Notes under the pieces: model-generated
The model's input: only the letters and a program-made list of their open reading frames with translations
Database searches by the model: none
What the model was told of the DNA's origin: nothing
NCBI GenBank assembly: GCA_900543695.1
Contig: UQSG01000013.1
Span: forward strand, 1-64,000
Reading direction: 5' to 3'
From: an uncultured Clostridium sp.
GTDB taxonomy: Bacteria > Bacillota > Clostridia > UBA1212 > UBA1255
DNA length: 64,000 bases
Made by a program: the position numbers and the translations under genes
Shown here: piece by piece, positions 33,302 through 41,899 of the stretch
How positions within the stretch are numbered: position 1 is the stretch's first letter
Layout of the letters: every line of letters begins with the position of its first letter

Positions 33302-35962
33302 TTAGCCGTTTGCTTTTGAACGCTTTGCCGCGCGGTTCCGTAAAACGCGCGCCGCAAGCAGCGCCGCGGCCGCGGCAAGCGCGGCGCCGGTCAGCGTAAT
33401 CCCCGCGGCAAACCCCGGGACATGATACCGGATTTCGATTTCATGGTACCCCGCCGTAAGATCAAAGCAGAGCAAACCGTCCTGCAGCGCCCAGGTTTCC
33501 GCCGGCACGCCATCCACCAAAACCCGCCACGCCGGATCATACACAAGACTCGTAAACATCACGCCGTCTTCCGACAGCTCTACGCTGCCCTTCAGATATC
33601 CCGAGGACCACTCCGAAATCTGGAGCGAGCCCTCCTCCAGAGCGGCGGCCGCCTCCGAGAAACGCGCCAGATCCAGCTGGTAAAATGTGTTTCCGCTTGT
33701 TTCAAGGCGGCTCCCGTAAATTCTGATCCGCACCTGTTCTCCCGCGGTATAACTTCCAAGATACTGTATGCAGTCCGTTTCTCCCGTGTACAGGCGAATC
33801 TCATAGCCGCCGTTTATACTCATTCTGCTCACGGCGTTCCCGTTTTTCGGAAAATAAGCGTATAGCGGCCCCGATTCCGGCGCCGTAACGGTATATTCAA
33901 TGAACGCGGCGTCCTTCTCCAGAGAGACCGCGCCGTACGAATCCTCGCTCAATCTTATAAAATAGGATGCGTCCGTATCCAGCATGCAATTGAGCAGATG
34001 ATTCTGCGATTCCACCCCGTTTGCCTGCCATGCGAAGTCCTTCAGCCGGGAGCTGACGGCAAAGCACGGCGGCAATACATACGGGTTTTCATACAAAACA
34101 GCCGTATCTACCTGCGCGGCAGTAATATAATGGGAATACGGGACGCTGCACCAGGAAATAATTTTACCATCGTCATCCAGCCGGGAGATTTCCGGATCAC
34201 TCATCACATACCGAACGGAAAAAAGCGTGTCGGTCACCGTAGTAGAGCCCGCATACGAGCTCCAGAAATAAATCTGTGCCAGTCCCATTTTATAGAGGAA
34301 CGAATTGATGTTTTTGTTGTAGGAAGAGCTGTAATGACTGATTCCCGCATAACCGAGGCCAATCGCCTCATTGAAGTTCCTCTGGAAATCCGCGCCCATC
34401 CGGTAGAACGTTCCATCGGCCCGGAGGTTGGCCTGCTCCGTCAGCTCCTGCGTCAGCAGCTTGTATTGGCGGTACTTCTCATACGATTCATATCCGTGCG
34501 CGCGGTCCAGGCCCTCCGTCAGCAGCCGCGCGTTTGCATACGCCTCTCCGGCCGACGCGAAGAGCAGCAGAAGCAGGAGCACGCCGTTTCCGACGCGGTT
34601 CGGACGGACGCGGCGCAAAATCACCGCGGCAAAAACAAGACATGCGTTCACCAGCAGAAAGAGAACGCTCCAGCGGAACGATTCCTCTCCCACGCCGCCC
34701 TGCGGCAGGTTCTTCACATACAGGTAAAAGCCCGCCGCAAGCAGGAAAAATACGGGGTACACCGCATACGGCACCTCCCGGAATCGGAGAAACGCCTTAG
34801 CAGCAGTAAAAATTATAAAAAATGTCAAAATAAACGAATAGCGATACGGAAACCAATTCGGCTTTTGAAAAACATGCCACATAAGATCCAATTTGTAAAA
34901 ATATGTACTGATCCCCAGGAACACCGTGATGGCGGCCGTCATTAGTTTTTCCGTGCGCGAAATCGTTTTTGTAAAATAAAAAGCAAAGTAAAATGCGAAA
35001 ACAATAATCCCACAATAAAAAAACGGCGCGCCGCTATTTGTAATGCTGTCATACGTTCCCAGAAAAAACTTTTTCAGCACGTCAGAAAATTCGTACAGAT
35101 TCGCGCTGCCGGCCGAGGAAGACGCGCTGCCGATTTTCCCCTCAAACAACGAATACAATGTCGGAAGCAGAAGCCATGCACCCGCACAGGCCGCCGCAGC
35201 CGCGCTGCCGAAGAATTTCCCGCAGGCCGCAAGAACGCCGCGCAGGCCGTTCCCTTTTTTCCGAATCAGCGCAAACAGGAAATAAATACAGGAAAAAAGG
35301 CCGACCATGTATGAAATGTAATATGTGGAAAGAAACAGAACCGTGTACGAGATGCCAAGCAGAACTGGTGTTCCGCCGTCCGTGATTTTCTCAATTCCGA
35401 GGATCACGATCGGAAGCCAGATTACGGCGTCCAGCCACATCAGGCACATCGAATATACTATGTTATACGACATCAGCGCATAAAAGACGGAAAACACCGC
35501 AATCCAGATCCGATTCGAGCACAGATGTGCGCCGGAGACGCGCGCCTTTTTCTGCAGCTCGTTCAACAGGATTCCAAAGGTCAGGCCGCAGAGGCCGATC
35601 TTCAGCACGGTCAAATACGCAAGGCCCACGGGCATCGCCTCGTTCGGGCAAAGCAGCGTCAGGAAAGAAAGCGGACTGGCTAAATAATATGCGAAAACCC
35701 CCGCATAGTTGCTTCCAAAAACCTTCGACCAGGAAAACAAAACCCCGCCGTTTTGCGCGCCGATGTTCTTCAGCCCGCAAAAAAATTCCGAATACTGCGC
35801 CGACATATCCATAATCAAAAGCGATTTCTCGCCAAACGGCGCAATCCCGTATCCCCAATATACGAGAAGCAAAATCGCGCAGGGCACTGCAAAGCAGGCA
35901 AGCAGCAGTGCGGAGGTACGCAGCCGGTTTGAAGTTTCAGATTTCAGCTTAATGTGGCGCAT
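33302..35962 (-). CDS. YfhO family membrane protein (GT-C-like, teichoic-acid glycosylation family)
   Basis: An 886-residue protein with at least 12 membrane helices in the first two thirds, then a large outer domain, then a last helix and a basic tail. The first outer loop IMDMSAQYSEFF and the following NGGVLFSWSKVFGSNYAG are typical of YfhO, a GT-C-like protein required for lipoteichoic acid glycosylation in Bacillus and Listeria. It would act on the outer face, taking a sugar from a polyprenyl-phosphate donor. ATG 35962 is favoured by GGAG six to eight bases upstream. No GtrA or polyprenyl-sugar synthase gene is adjacent, so the partner lies elsewhere. Family secure; substrate inferred. 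Confidence 0.9.
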   Translation of the reverse strand: MRHIKLKSETSNRLRTSALLLACFAVPCAILLLVYWGYGIAPFGEKSLLIMDMSAQYSEFFCGLKNIGAQNGGVLFSWSKVFGSNYAGVFAYYLASPLSFLTLLCPNEAMPVGLAYLTVLKIGLCGLTFGILLNELQKKARVSGAHLCSNRIWIAVFSVFYALMSYNIVYSMCLMWLDAVIWLPIVILGIEKITDGGTPVLLGISYTVLFLSTYYISYMVGLFSCIYFLFALIRKKGNGLRGVLAACGKFFGSAAAAACAGAWLLLPTLYSLFEGKIGSASSSAGSANLYEFSDVLKKFFLGTYDSITNSGAPFFYCGIIVFAFYFAFYFTKTISRTEKLMTAAITVFLGISTYFYKLDLMWHVFQKPNWFPYRYSFILTFFIIFTAAKAFLRFREVPYAVYPVFFLLAAGFYLYVKNLPQGGVGEESFRWSVLFLLVNACLVFAAVILRRVRPNRVGNGVLLLLLLFASAGEAYANARLLTEGLDRAHGYESYEKYRQYKLLTQELTEQANLRADGTFYRMGADFQRNFNEAIGLGYAGISHYSSSYNKNINSFLYKMGLAQIYFWSSYAGSTTVTDTLFSVRYVMSDPEISRLDDDGKIISWCSVPYSHYITAAQVDTAVLYENPYVLPPCFAVSSRLKDFAWQANGVESQNHLLNCMLDTDASYFIRLSEDSYGAVSLEKDAAFIEYTVTAPESGPLYAYFPKNGNAVSRMSINGGYEIRLYTGETDCIQYLGSYTAGEQVRIRIYGSRLETSGNTFYQLDLARFSEAAAALEEGSLQISEWSSGYLKGSVELSEDGVMFTSLVYDPAWRVLVDGVPAETWALQDGLLCFDLTAGYHEIEIRYHVPGFAAGITLTGAALAAAAALLAARVLRNRAAKRSKANG

Positions 35963-35991
35963 CAGGAGCTCCGTAGGTATTTTATTGCCAT

Positions 35992-36020
35992 AGTATAACA
36001 TAAAATCAAAAGCTTTTCAA
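35992..36020 (-). promoter_or_regulatory. Sigma-A promoter of yfhO-like gene
   Basis: Minus strand: TTGAAA (36020-36015), 17 bases, TATACT (35997-35992), with an extended TGT before the -10. Confidence 0.7.
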
Positions 36021-36135
36021 TTCTTCATAACACGTTTTTCAAAAAAATTTGTGGAATTTTCTCACATGTGCTTGAATCGCACAATTTTTACCCGTTTTTT
36101 GTGCATAATATCGACAAAAGACAGAAGGGATCAAA

Positions 36136-36471
36136 ATGGGCAGAAAAATCAGCGAAAACAATGCCAAAAAAAGCAAAGTTAATATCTGCGGAAAATGGAT
36201 TCGGTATGTACGCGACGGGAAATACGACAAAGCCCATCCAAAAATGTCCCAAGATATGCTGATTGCCAGACTGCAGGTAAAAGGGCTGATGATGAAGCGT
36301 TCCTCCCTCAGCCGCATCGAAACGGGCCGCAGAGCGCTTTCTGATATTGAAGTTGTTTTTTTCGCCGAAGCCCTGAACGTTCCAATCTCTTTCCTTTACG
36401 AGGGAACCATGCGGCAGATGCCAAAAACGGAGGAGCTCACTTCACTCGTGGCGGAAGACAGCGAAGATTAG
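36136..36471 (+). CDS. XRE-family helix-turn-helix regulator
   Basis: A 111-residue DNA-binding protein. A basic N-terminus precedes a Cro/CI-like HTH (about residues 20-85): SQDMLIARLQVKGLMMKRSSLSRIETGRRALSD, then the usual AEALNVPISFLY. An acidic tail ends the protein. AGAAGGGA lies before the ATG. The gene stands alone between divergent yfhO and the ybaK-like gene; targets are unknown. An 8-base palindrome CACATGTG at 36062-36069 in the upstream region could be its operator, but that is a guess. Confidence 0.85.
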   Translation: MGRKISENNAKKSKVNICGKWIRYVRDGKYDKAHPKMSQDMLIARLQVKGLMMKRSSLSRIETGRRALSDIEVVFFAEALNVPISFLYEGTMRQMPKTEELTSLVAEDSED

Positions 36472-36554
36472 AATTGTTTTTAAACGCCTTATAGGGCATT
36501 TTCTATATCAAAAGTCACGTTTTCAAAAATTTTAATGTAATTCCGTATGATTCG

Positions 36555-36563
36555 TGATATACT
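36555..36563 (+). promoter_or_regulatory. Extended -10 promoter of the deacylase-regulator pair
   Basis: GTGATATACT around 36555-36563 contains TGA-TATACT, a good extended -10, 41 bases before the deacylase start. The -35 is weak. Confidence 0.4.
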
Positions 36564-36603
36564 GCTAAGGTATACCAGAATCAGCAGGAAAGGGCCGAAA
36601 CGC

Positions 36604-37089
36604 ATGGAGCTTAAAACAAACGTGATGCGGATTTTAGACAAAAACAAAATCAATTACGGCCGGTATACCTATGAAGGCGGCGCTCTGAGCGGGAAGGACG
36701 TTGCAGAAAGCATCGGAAAGCCGTGCGGGGCAGTCTATAAAACGCTTGTAACAGAAGGAAAATCTCAAAAGTATTATGTATTCGTAATTCCCGTCTGCTG
36801 CGAGCTCGATCTGAAAAAGGCCGCCGCAGCCGCGGGAGAAAAAAGCGTTCATATGATTCCGCAAAAGGAACTCCTTCCGCTTACGGGCTATGTACACGGA
36901 GGCTGTTCGCCGATCGGAATGAAGAAGCCGTTCCCCACATTTCTGCACGCCTCCGCAGAAAAACAAAGCACGATCCTTTTCAGCGCCGGAAAAATCGGCC
37001 ATCAGGTGGAGCTCTCTCCGGAAGACCTGAAGAAAGTGCTCCGCTTTTCCTATGCGGAGCTTACAGCAGAGGAGGAAGATACAAAATGA
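36604..37089 (+). CDS. YbaK/EbsC-type aminoacyl-tRNA deacylase
   Basis: A 161-residue protein of the YbaK/EbsC family, which removes wrongly attached amino acids, typically cysteine from tRNA-Pro. The conserved lysine is in GAVYKTLVTEGK, and VHGGCSPIGMKK is the family's glycine-rich loop. The start at 36604 (MELKTNVMRIL) is used because the upstream extension does not fit the family. It overlaps the next gene by four bases (ATGA), so they are coupled. It acts in the cytoplasm as a proofreading enzyme in trans. Confidence 0.92.
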   Translation: MELKTNVMRILDKNKINYGRYTYEGGALSGKDVAESIGKPCGAVYKTLVTEGKSQKYYVFVIPVCCELDLKKAAAAAGEKSVHMIPQKELLPLTGYVHGGCSPIGMKKPFPTFLHASAEKQSTILFSAGKIGHQVELSPEDLKKVLRFSYAELTAEEEDTK

Positions 37090-37463
37090 TAAATATACAT
37101 GAATCGGGAGAAAACTACCTCGAAGCAATTCTGATGATCCGGAAGCGGACCGGAGGCTGCCGTTCCGTAGACGTCGCGCGGGAGCTCGGCTTTTCCAAGC
37201 CGTCCGTAAGCATCATGATGCGGGATCTCCGCGAAAACGGCTATATCGAAATCGACGCCGGCAACGATATTACACTGACAGAGAAGGGCCAAAAGATCGC
37301 GGAAAGCATTTATGAACGCCACGAGATCATCGCGCATATGCTGCTGAAGCTCGGCGTCCCCGAGGAAACCGCATATGCGGATGCATGCAAAATCGAGCAT
37401 GATCTGAGTCCGATCACATTCGAAAAAATCAAGCTGCACTATCAGGCCTACAGCGGCAAATAA
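37086..37463 (+). CDS. DtxR/MntR-type metal-dependent regulator
   Basis: A 125-residue regulator made of the winged helix (MINIHESGENYLEAILMI, then SVDVARELGFSKPSVSIMM) and the short dimer/metal domain (ITLTEKGQKIAESIYERHEIIAHMLLKLGV, and KIEHDLSP with the His/Glu ligands). The SH3-like C-terminal domain of DtxR is absent, as in MntR. It probably senses Mn2+ or Fe2+, but no transporter gene is adjacent. It is coupled to the YbaK-like gene and ends directly at the stop of the convergent HdeD-like gene. Confidence 0.9.
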   Translation: MINIHESGENYLEAILMIRKRTGGCRSVDVARELGFSKPSVSIMMRDLRENGYIEIDAGNDITLTEKGQKIAESIYERHEIIAHMLLKLGVPEETAYADACKIEHDLSPITFEKIKLHYQAYSGK

Positions 37464-38021
37464 TTATTGCTCCAGCTTCCGGGCCGCCCTCTGCGCGCGC
37501 GCCAGACGGATCACAATGATAAAATCCGTAACGGAGTCCAGAATCAGGCTGATCCCGCACAAAACCATGATCAGCTCCGCCGCTTTAAAATGAAGGACGA
37601 TCACCAGCACGCCAAGCGCCATCGTGATAAGCGCAAACACCATATCGAGCCCCCATCTGCGGCCTCCGATTTTTTTAAGCTCAAAAGAGGACTGGAGATT
37701 CACCGCACCGTGTACCAGCATCAAAATACCGAGCAGTACCATGATGAAATTCGCGATAAAGGCAGGATCGATCACAATCCACAGTCCAAGAGCAATTCCA
37801 ATCACACCCAGTATGATATTCAGATAGGCAAAGCCGAAGGTTTTTCCGGCAAAAAACAGCGCCGCGGAGACCACCCCGCTGATCAGAAGCATCCAGCCTA
37901 CGATCAGGCTGATCGTCACCACAGCGGCATCAGGCCGCGCCAGCAAAAAAATTCCGATCACCAGCGTGAGAACGGCGGACAGCAATGTACTCCATTTGAT
38001 CCGTTTAAATAAATCAGACAT
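37464..38021 (-). CDS. HdeD-like (DUF308) membrane protein
   Basis: A 185-residue protein with six hydrophobic helices in three similar pairs (for example LVIGIFLLARPDAAVVTISLIVGWMLLISG and later GVLVIVLHF), the pattern of DUF308/HdeD, which in enteric bacteria is linked to acid resistance. No mechanism is established. Basic C-terminus (RLARAQRAARKLEQ). Its stop meets the stop of the DtxR-like gene with no spacer, so the two transcripts overlap at their 3' ends. Confidence 0.85.
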   Translation of the reverse strand: MSDLFKRIKWSTLLSAVLTLVIGIFLLARPDAAVVTISLIVGWMLLISGVVSAALFFAGKTFGFAYLNIILGVIGIALGLWIVIDPAFIANFIMVLLGILMLVHGAVNLQSSFELKKIGGRRWGLDMVFALITMALGVLVIVLHFKAAELIMVLCGISLILDSVTDFIIVIRLARAQRAARKLEQ

Positions 38022-38058
38022 ATATAAATCACCCTTAACTCTTATCTTTCATTTTTTT

Positions 38059-38087
38059 ACTCTACTATAATTTGCGGATCGTGTCAA
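38059..38087 (-). promoter_or_regulatory. Sigma-A promoter of the HdeD-like gene
   Basis: Minus strand: perfect TTGACA (38087-38082), 17 bases, TAGAGT (38064-38059). Confidence 0.6.
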
Positions 38088-38111
38088 ACATTTGATGGTT
38101 TTATTTTACTC

Positions 38112-38140
38112 TTCTCATTTTGAAAATTTTCAAGTATAAT
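38112..38140 (+). promoter_or_regulatory. Candidate promoter of mecA
   Basis: TTCTCA at 38112-38117 and a perfect TATAAT at 38135-38140, 17 bases apart, 30 bases before mecA. Confidence 0.5.
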
Positions 38141-38170
38141 ATAAGCGGTCTTTGAAAGGGGGCATGTAAT

Positions 38171-39196
38171 ATGAAAATAGAACGAATCGCCGATAATGCG
38201 ATCAACATATATATCAGCAGCAAAGACCTGGCTTCCCGCAACCTGGAAGTATCCGCTTTAAAAGAAGGAACGCACGACCTCGACAAATTAATCTGGGACG
38301 CTATCGATCATGCGAATATAGAATTTGGCCATGAATTTGAAGACCGCCAGCTGAATGTTGTAAACAAGCCGGATGGAAAAGGCGGGCTGATTCTCATGAT
38401 CTCCCACGATGTCGACGAGGATTATGAAGACAATTTTTATTATGACGACGAGAGCGAGGAGCTTCTGAATCGATTCAATAAAATTTTAAGAAACGCGGCC
38501 AAAAGCGTCCGCAGCGAAAACATAAGCAGTCAGGAAGCCGTTTCCGCAGGACAGGAGCAGGAGTATGATTCTGAAGAAGATGAGGAGGATTCCGCAGACG
38601 CCGACGAATACGATGAGGAAGAATACGACGAGGAGGACGAGGATGAGGATGAGGAAGACGAAGAAGATCATGCCGATTCCGCTTCTTCTGAGCAGCAGGA
38701 AACCATGGCCTTCGACATGTCCAATATCCCCCCCGAGGCCTTCCGGAGTCTGTTTCATAAGATCCGCATTCAGAACAGGAATCAAAAGGTAGCGCAGCAG
38801 CACGCCTCCGGAAAGAAGCAGGGAAAGCAGAATCAGGCTTCAGGAAGCGGCGCCTCTCCGATTAAATTCATTCAGCCGGCGAGAAAGCACTCCATCCTTT
38901 CCGACTGGGATGTCCTGATTTTTCCGGAGTTCAACGATATGCTGGAGTTCTTCTCCAGAAACAAAGCCTTTAAAACGATCGCCTCTTCCCTGTATACTTA
39001 CAGAGGCGCTTATTATCTTGTCCTCAAGCCCAACAGCAAAAACCTGAATATGCTGAACCGTCTCGAGGCCCTGGTAATCGACTATAATGCGACGTATCTT
39101 CCCGCGGAATCTTTTCTGCCGCTTTTAAAAGAGCGCGGCACGGTTCTCATGGAGCACGGAGCCATTTCCAAGCTGATAAACCATTTCGGGCTGTAA
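38171..39196 (+). CDS. mecA: Adaptor protein MecA with long acidic linker
   Basis: A 341-residue adaptor that would deliver substrates to the ClpC/ClpP protease. The N-terminal substrate-binding domain begins MKIERIADNAINIYIS and includes LDKLIWDAIDHANIEFGHEF. The C-terminal ClpC-binding domain (about residues 230-341) includes FPEFNDMLEFFSR, YRGAYYLVLKP and MEHGAISKLINHFG. Between them, about residues 127-177, lies an almost purely Asp/Glu stretch. MecA of Bacillus is about 220 residues, so this linker region is unusually long. GAAAGGGGG precedes the ATG. A strong terminator follows. Confidence 0.92.
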   Translation: MKIERIADNAINIYISSKDLASRNLEVSALKEGTHDLDKLIWDAIDHANIEFGHEFEDRQLNVVNKPDGKGGLILMISHDVDEDYEDNFYYDDESEELLNRFNKILRNAAKSVRSENISSQEAVSAGQEQEYDSEEDEEDSADADEYDEEEYDEEDEDEDEEDEEDHADSASSEQQETMAFDMSNIPPEAFRSLFHKIRIQNRNQKVAQQHASGKKQGKQNQASGSGASPIKFIQPARKHSILSDWDVLIFPEFNDMLEFFSRNKAFKTIASSLYTYRGAYYLVLKPNSKNLNMLNRLEALVIDYNATYLPAESFLPLLKERGTVLMEHGAISKLINHFGL

Positions 39197-39223
39197 TCGC
39201 GGCAGGCGATCGGAAAAACCGGC

Positions 39224-39256
39224 GCGGCGCTTCGAAACCGAAGCGCCGCTTTTTTT
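39224..39256 (+). terminator. Strong terminator after mecA (likely bidirectional)
   Basis: An 11-base GC-rich stem (39224-39234 with 39239-39249), loop AAAC, then seven T. It lies between convergent mecA and the GH78-like gene, whose stop codon begins at the last T. Confidence 0.9.
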
Positions 39257-41739
39257 CAGGAACGCGCCAGCCGTACGTCCAGCCGTCCTTCGGCCTGAAG
39301 CCGTCTTGCAAAAGGCCGGCAGGCTCCGTTCACAGTCATTTCTTCGTATGCACAAAACGCTTCCGGCAGTGTCACCTCCGCCGTATATCCCGACGGAACG
39401 GATATGTGCAGCTCAAAGCCGTCCTGATTCCTGTTCCAGGCCGCGCAGAACCTCCCGTCTTCGTTTCGGAAGCTTCCCTTGGCCCATTTCAGCGTTCCGG
39501 GCTGCGGTGCGAAGCGAATGCGCTTCCGGATTCGATCCGGTATCTCAGCCCCCAGGAAATTCTGTACCAGCTGTGCGCCGAAATGCGCGCCGAAGCCGTG
39601 ATTTCTGCTGTCCTCCCCGCTCATTGTCTCCCAGAAGGTGCCCGGATCCTGATCCGCCATATAGCCGCAGAAGGTCTTCATCTCCTTCTCCAGCAGCTGC
39701 GTTTCGCCGAAACGGCCAAGCAGATCGAAGCGAAGCATATGCCCAAAGAACACGCCGCAGTTTGCAACCTTTAAATGAGCCGTTCCACGGTATTTTGCCG
39801 GTGCAGGGCCAAATTGCTCTTTTAAGATCTGCCACAGCTCCGGCGCGGATTCCCGTGTCAGGAGCCCCGTCCAGAAATAATAATACTGTGCCGCTTCACT
39901 GTAGACGCCGTTTCCGCGCAGCCTTCCGTTTTCCAGCGTCATAGAATCCGCCAGGAAAGGATACATCGTAAACAGATCGTTTTTTGTCGTTTTGAGCTCC
40001 TTGTATACGTCCCGGAAAACCGAACGGATTTGTTCCGCTTCCGCGCGGTAATCCTCTCTGCCGTACAGCTCTGCAAGACGCTCCGCTACCATTGCGTAAA
40101 GCGCATTGGCCGCCGTGCAGACCGGCTGCGTATTCGGTCCGTCATTTGACGCTGACCAGTCGATAAACATCGATCCGGGAATATTTTCCAATACCCCCAG
40201 TTCGTTTTTCAAAGCGCGCGAGGCCTTCATAAACGTTTCTACTCTTGCGCGATAGGCGGTCTTCATCTCTTCGTCTCCCGTTCTGCGGCAATAATCCGTC
40301 AGCTCCAGCAATACAAACAGATTCCAGGAGTACATGATAACCGGATCGTTTTTCAGATTTCCGCTGCAGCAGGAAGGAAAAGATCCCTCAAGCATCTGTG
40401 AATCGCCGGAGAAGAGGAAGTCGAAAAGCATGGCCCGCTCTACGGTAGTATCCGAAAGCATTAGAAAGGCCGCACGTCCCGTCCAGTAACTGTCTCCTGC
40501 CCAGCCGCCGCGCTCGCGCTCGGGAGAGTCAAAGAAAAAGCCGAGCATATTTGTCAAAAGCGTCCTGCGAGCGCTGTCGTAAATCCGGTTCAGCGCCATA
40601 TCGCTGCATACAAATTCCGCCGCGCACGGATCCGGAAAGCGATAAGTACGCAAATACAAATTTTTCAATTCAACTGTTCCGCCGCCCCGTACGATGACTT
40701 TGATATATTTTACATAATGCGGCTCCATGCTTTCAAATTGAAAGCGCCCCCCTTGCGTTTTCAAGCGGATTACGCGGTTCACGCTGTCCGCCCGCACCGG
40801 AAGCCTGCCCCTGTCATCCAGATAGTCATTCCAGGTAATATCGATCACAACCGGTTCTTCCGAGAAAAATTCTATTCCAATGAATCCGGTCTCTGCGGCT
40901 TCCAGTTTAAATTCCAGCGCTGCGGGTTTATGATAATTGAAAATACGACAGTTTTGATTTCCTTTTCCGTCCGGGGCTTCCTCGCTCTCTCCGTCAAAGG
41001 CGCAGTCCTCAAGAGACAGACAGTCAACGGAGGGGCGGCTGAGCTGCGCTCCGCCGCAGCGCGCGATATATTCGTCGGTTTCCCACCAGCTGCGTTCGCG
41101 CCCGTCATACGCCTTCTGATTCATACTGTATATGCCCGTCATTCGCAGCGTCCGGAGAACGGACGTATCCGGAGCGCAGACGCCTCGCTCCAGAATCGCT
41201 CGATCCGTCATGAGCTCCTCGCATGCCGTGCCGTCCGGAATCGTGCCGATTCTCCAGGCGGTATAGGAAGCATCCAGCGAATATGCCTCCAGCGGGACGC
41301 GCCTGCCGAACGACAGTGTTTCCACGAAGCAGTCCTTCTGACGCAGCACCCCGCATTCCCAACTCCCATCCGTAGCACAGAGGACATCGTCTCCGGAGCG
41401 GACCTCCGCAATCAGACAGGACGTTTCGTTTGTGGCAAAATTCTGCTCCGGAATATAACCGATTACCTCTATTGCGAGCTGATTTTCCGCTGCCTCCGGT
41501 CGGATCAGCTCCGTCAGGTCATAGCGGTCCGCCTTCAGATAACCAAACGGCGCAGTCACAGGGCCGATTCCCAGCCAGGCTCCGTTCAAATACACTCTGT
41601 AAAACGTATGAGCGGCAATGATCAGTTCCGTTTTTTGTTCGCCCTTCGCTTGAAAATTCTTGCGAAATGCACCCAGGACATTTTTTTGATCTGCAAGCCC
41701 CGGGACAAATACGGCCTTCGCCTTCTGAAACAGTTCCAT
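39256..41739 (-). CDS. GH78-like glycosidase (alpha-L-rhamnosidase family)
   Basis: An 827-residue protein with the layout of family 78 enzymes: N-terminal beta-sandwich domains (YRVYLNGAWLGIGPVT near residue 48 is the typical carbohydrate-binding jelly-roll signature), then an (alpha/alpha)6 barrel. The barrel carries FDSPERERGGWAGDSYWTGRAA, in the place of the DxPxRxERxGWxGD motif. No signal peptide is visible, so it may act in the cytoplasm on imported oligosaccharides. The motif variant (SPERERGG) suggests a diverged subfamily, so rhamnosidase activity is not certain. It has its own promoter and is monocistronic. Confidence 0.8.
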   Translation of the reverse strand: MELFQKAKAVFVPGLADQKNVLGAFRKNFQAKGEQKTELIIAAHTFYRVYLNGAWLGIGPVTAPFGYLKADRYDLTELIRPEAAENQLAIEVIGYIPEQNFATNETSCLIAEVRSGDDVLCATDGSWECGVLRQKDCFVETLSFGRRVPLEAYSLDASYTAWRIGTIPDGTACEELMTDRAILERGVCAPDTSVLRTLRMTGIYSMNQKAYDGRERSWWETDEYIARCGGAQLSRPSVDCLSLEDCAFDGESEEAPDGKGNQNCRIFNYHKPAALEFKLEAAETGFIGIEFFSEEPVVIDITWNDYLDDRGRLPVRADSVNRVIRLKTQGGRFQFESMEPHYVKYIKVIVRGGGTVELKNLYLRTYRFPDPCAAEFVCSDMALNRIYDSARRTLLTNMLGFFFDSPERERGGWAGDSYWTGRAAFLMLSDTTVERAMLFDFLFSGDSQMLEGSFPSCCSGNLKNDPVIMYSWNLFVLLELTDYCRRTGDEEMKTAYRARVETFMKASRALKNELGVLENIPGSMFIDWSASNDGPNTQPVCTAANALYAMVAERLAELYGREDYRAEAEQIRSVFRDVYKELKTTKNDLFTMYPFLADSMTLENGRLRGNGVYSEAAQYYYFWTGLLTRESAPELWQILKEQFGPAPAKYRGTAHLKVANCGVFFGHMLRFDLLGRFGETQLLEKEMKTFCGYMADQDPGTFWETMSGEDSRNHGFGAHFGAQLVQNFLGAEIPDRIRKRIRFAPQPGTLKWAKGSFRNEDGRFCAAWNRNQDGFELHISVPSGYTAEVTLPEAFCAYEEMTVNGACRPFARRLQAEGRLDVRLARS

Positions 41740-41775
41740 ATTTTCCTCCCAATTCTTTTTTGTAGATTTGCGTGC

Positions 41776-41805
41776 ATTATATCACGCCGCCGGCAGAACG
41801 TTCAA
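41776..41805 (-). promoter_or_regulatory. Promoter of the GH78-like gene
   Basis: Minus strand: TTGAAC (41805-41800), 18 bases, perfect TATAAT (41781-41776) with TGA in front. Confidence 0.6.
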
Positions 41806-41814
41806 TTGTTTTAT

Positions 41815-41855
41815 AAAAAAACAGCCGGATTCTGCTGTATAACAGAATCCAGCTG
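41815..41855 (-). terminator. Rho-independent terminator of nifJ
   Basis: Arms 41843-41855 and 41822-41834 pair over 13 positions with one mismatch across an 8-base loop; on the minus strand they are followed by seven T. It ends the rpiB-tkt-nifJ unit. Confidence 0.9.
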
Positions 41856-41899
41856 CGTTATCCGTTTCATTCAGATAGCGGAAAAAGTTTTGCTTCCTC

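Noticed and set aside
36493..36504. Short GCC/GGC hairpin after the XRE regulator.
   Set aside because: Three base pairs only and a weak T-run; too little to support a terminator.
38565..38792. Possible coding or repeat element in the GAA/GAC-rich stretch of mecA.
   Set aside because: The repetitive look is explained by the Asp/Glu linker of MecA in the correct frame.
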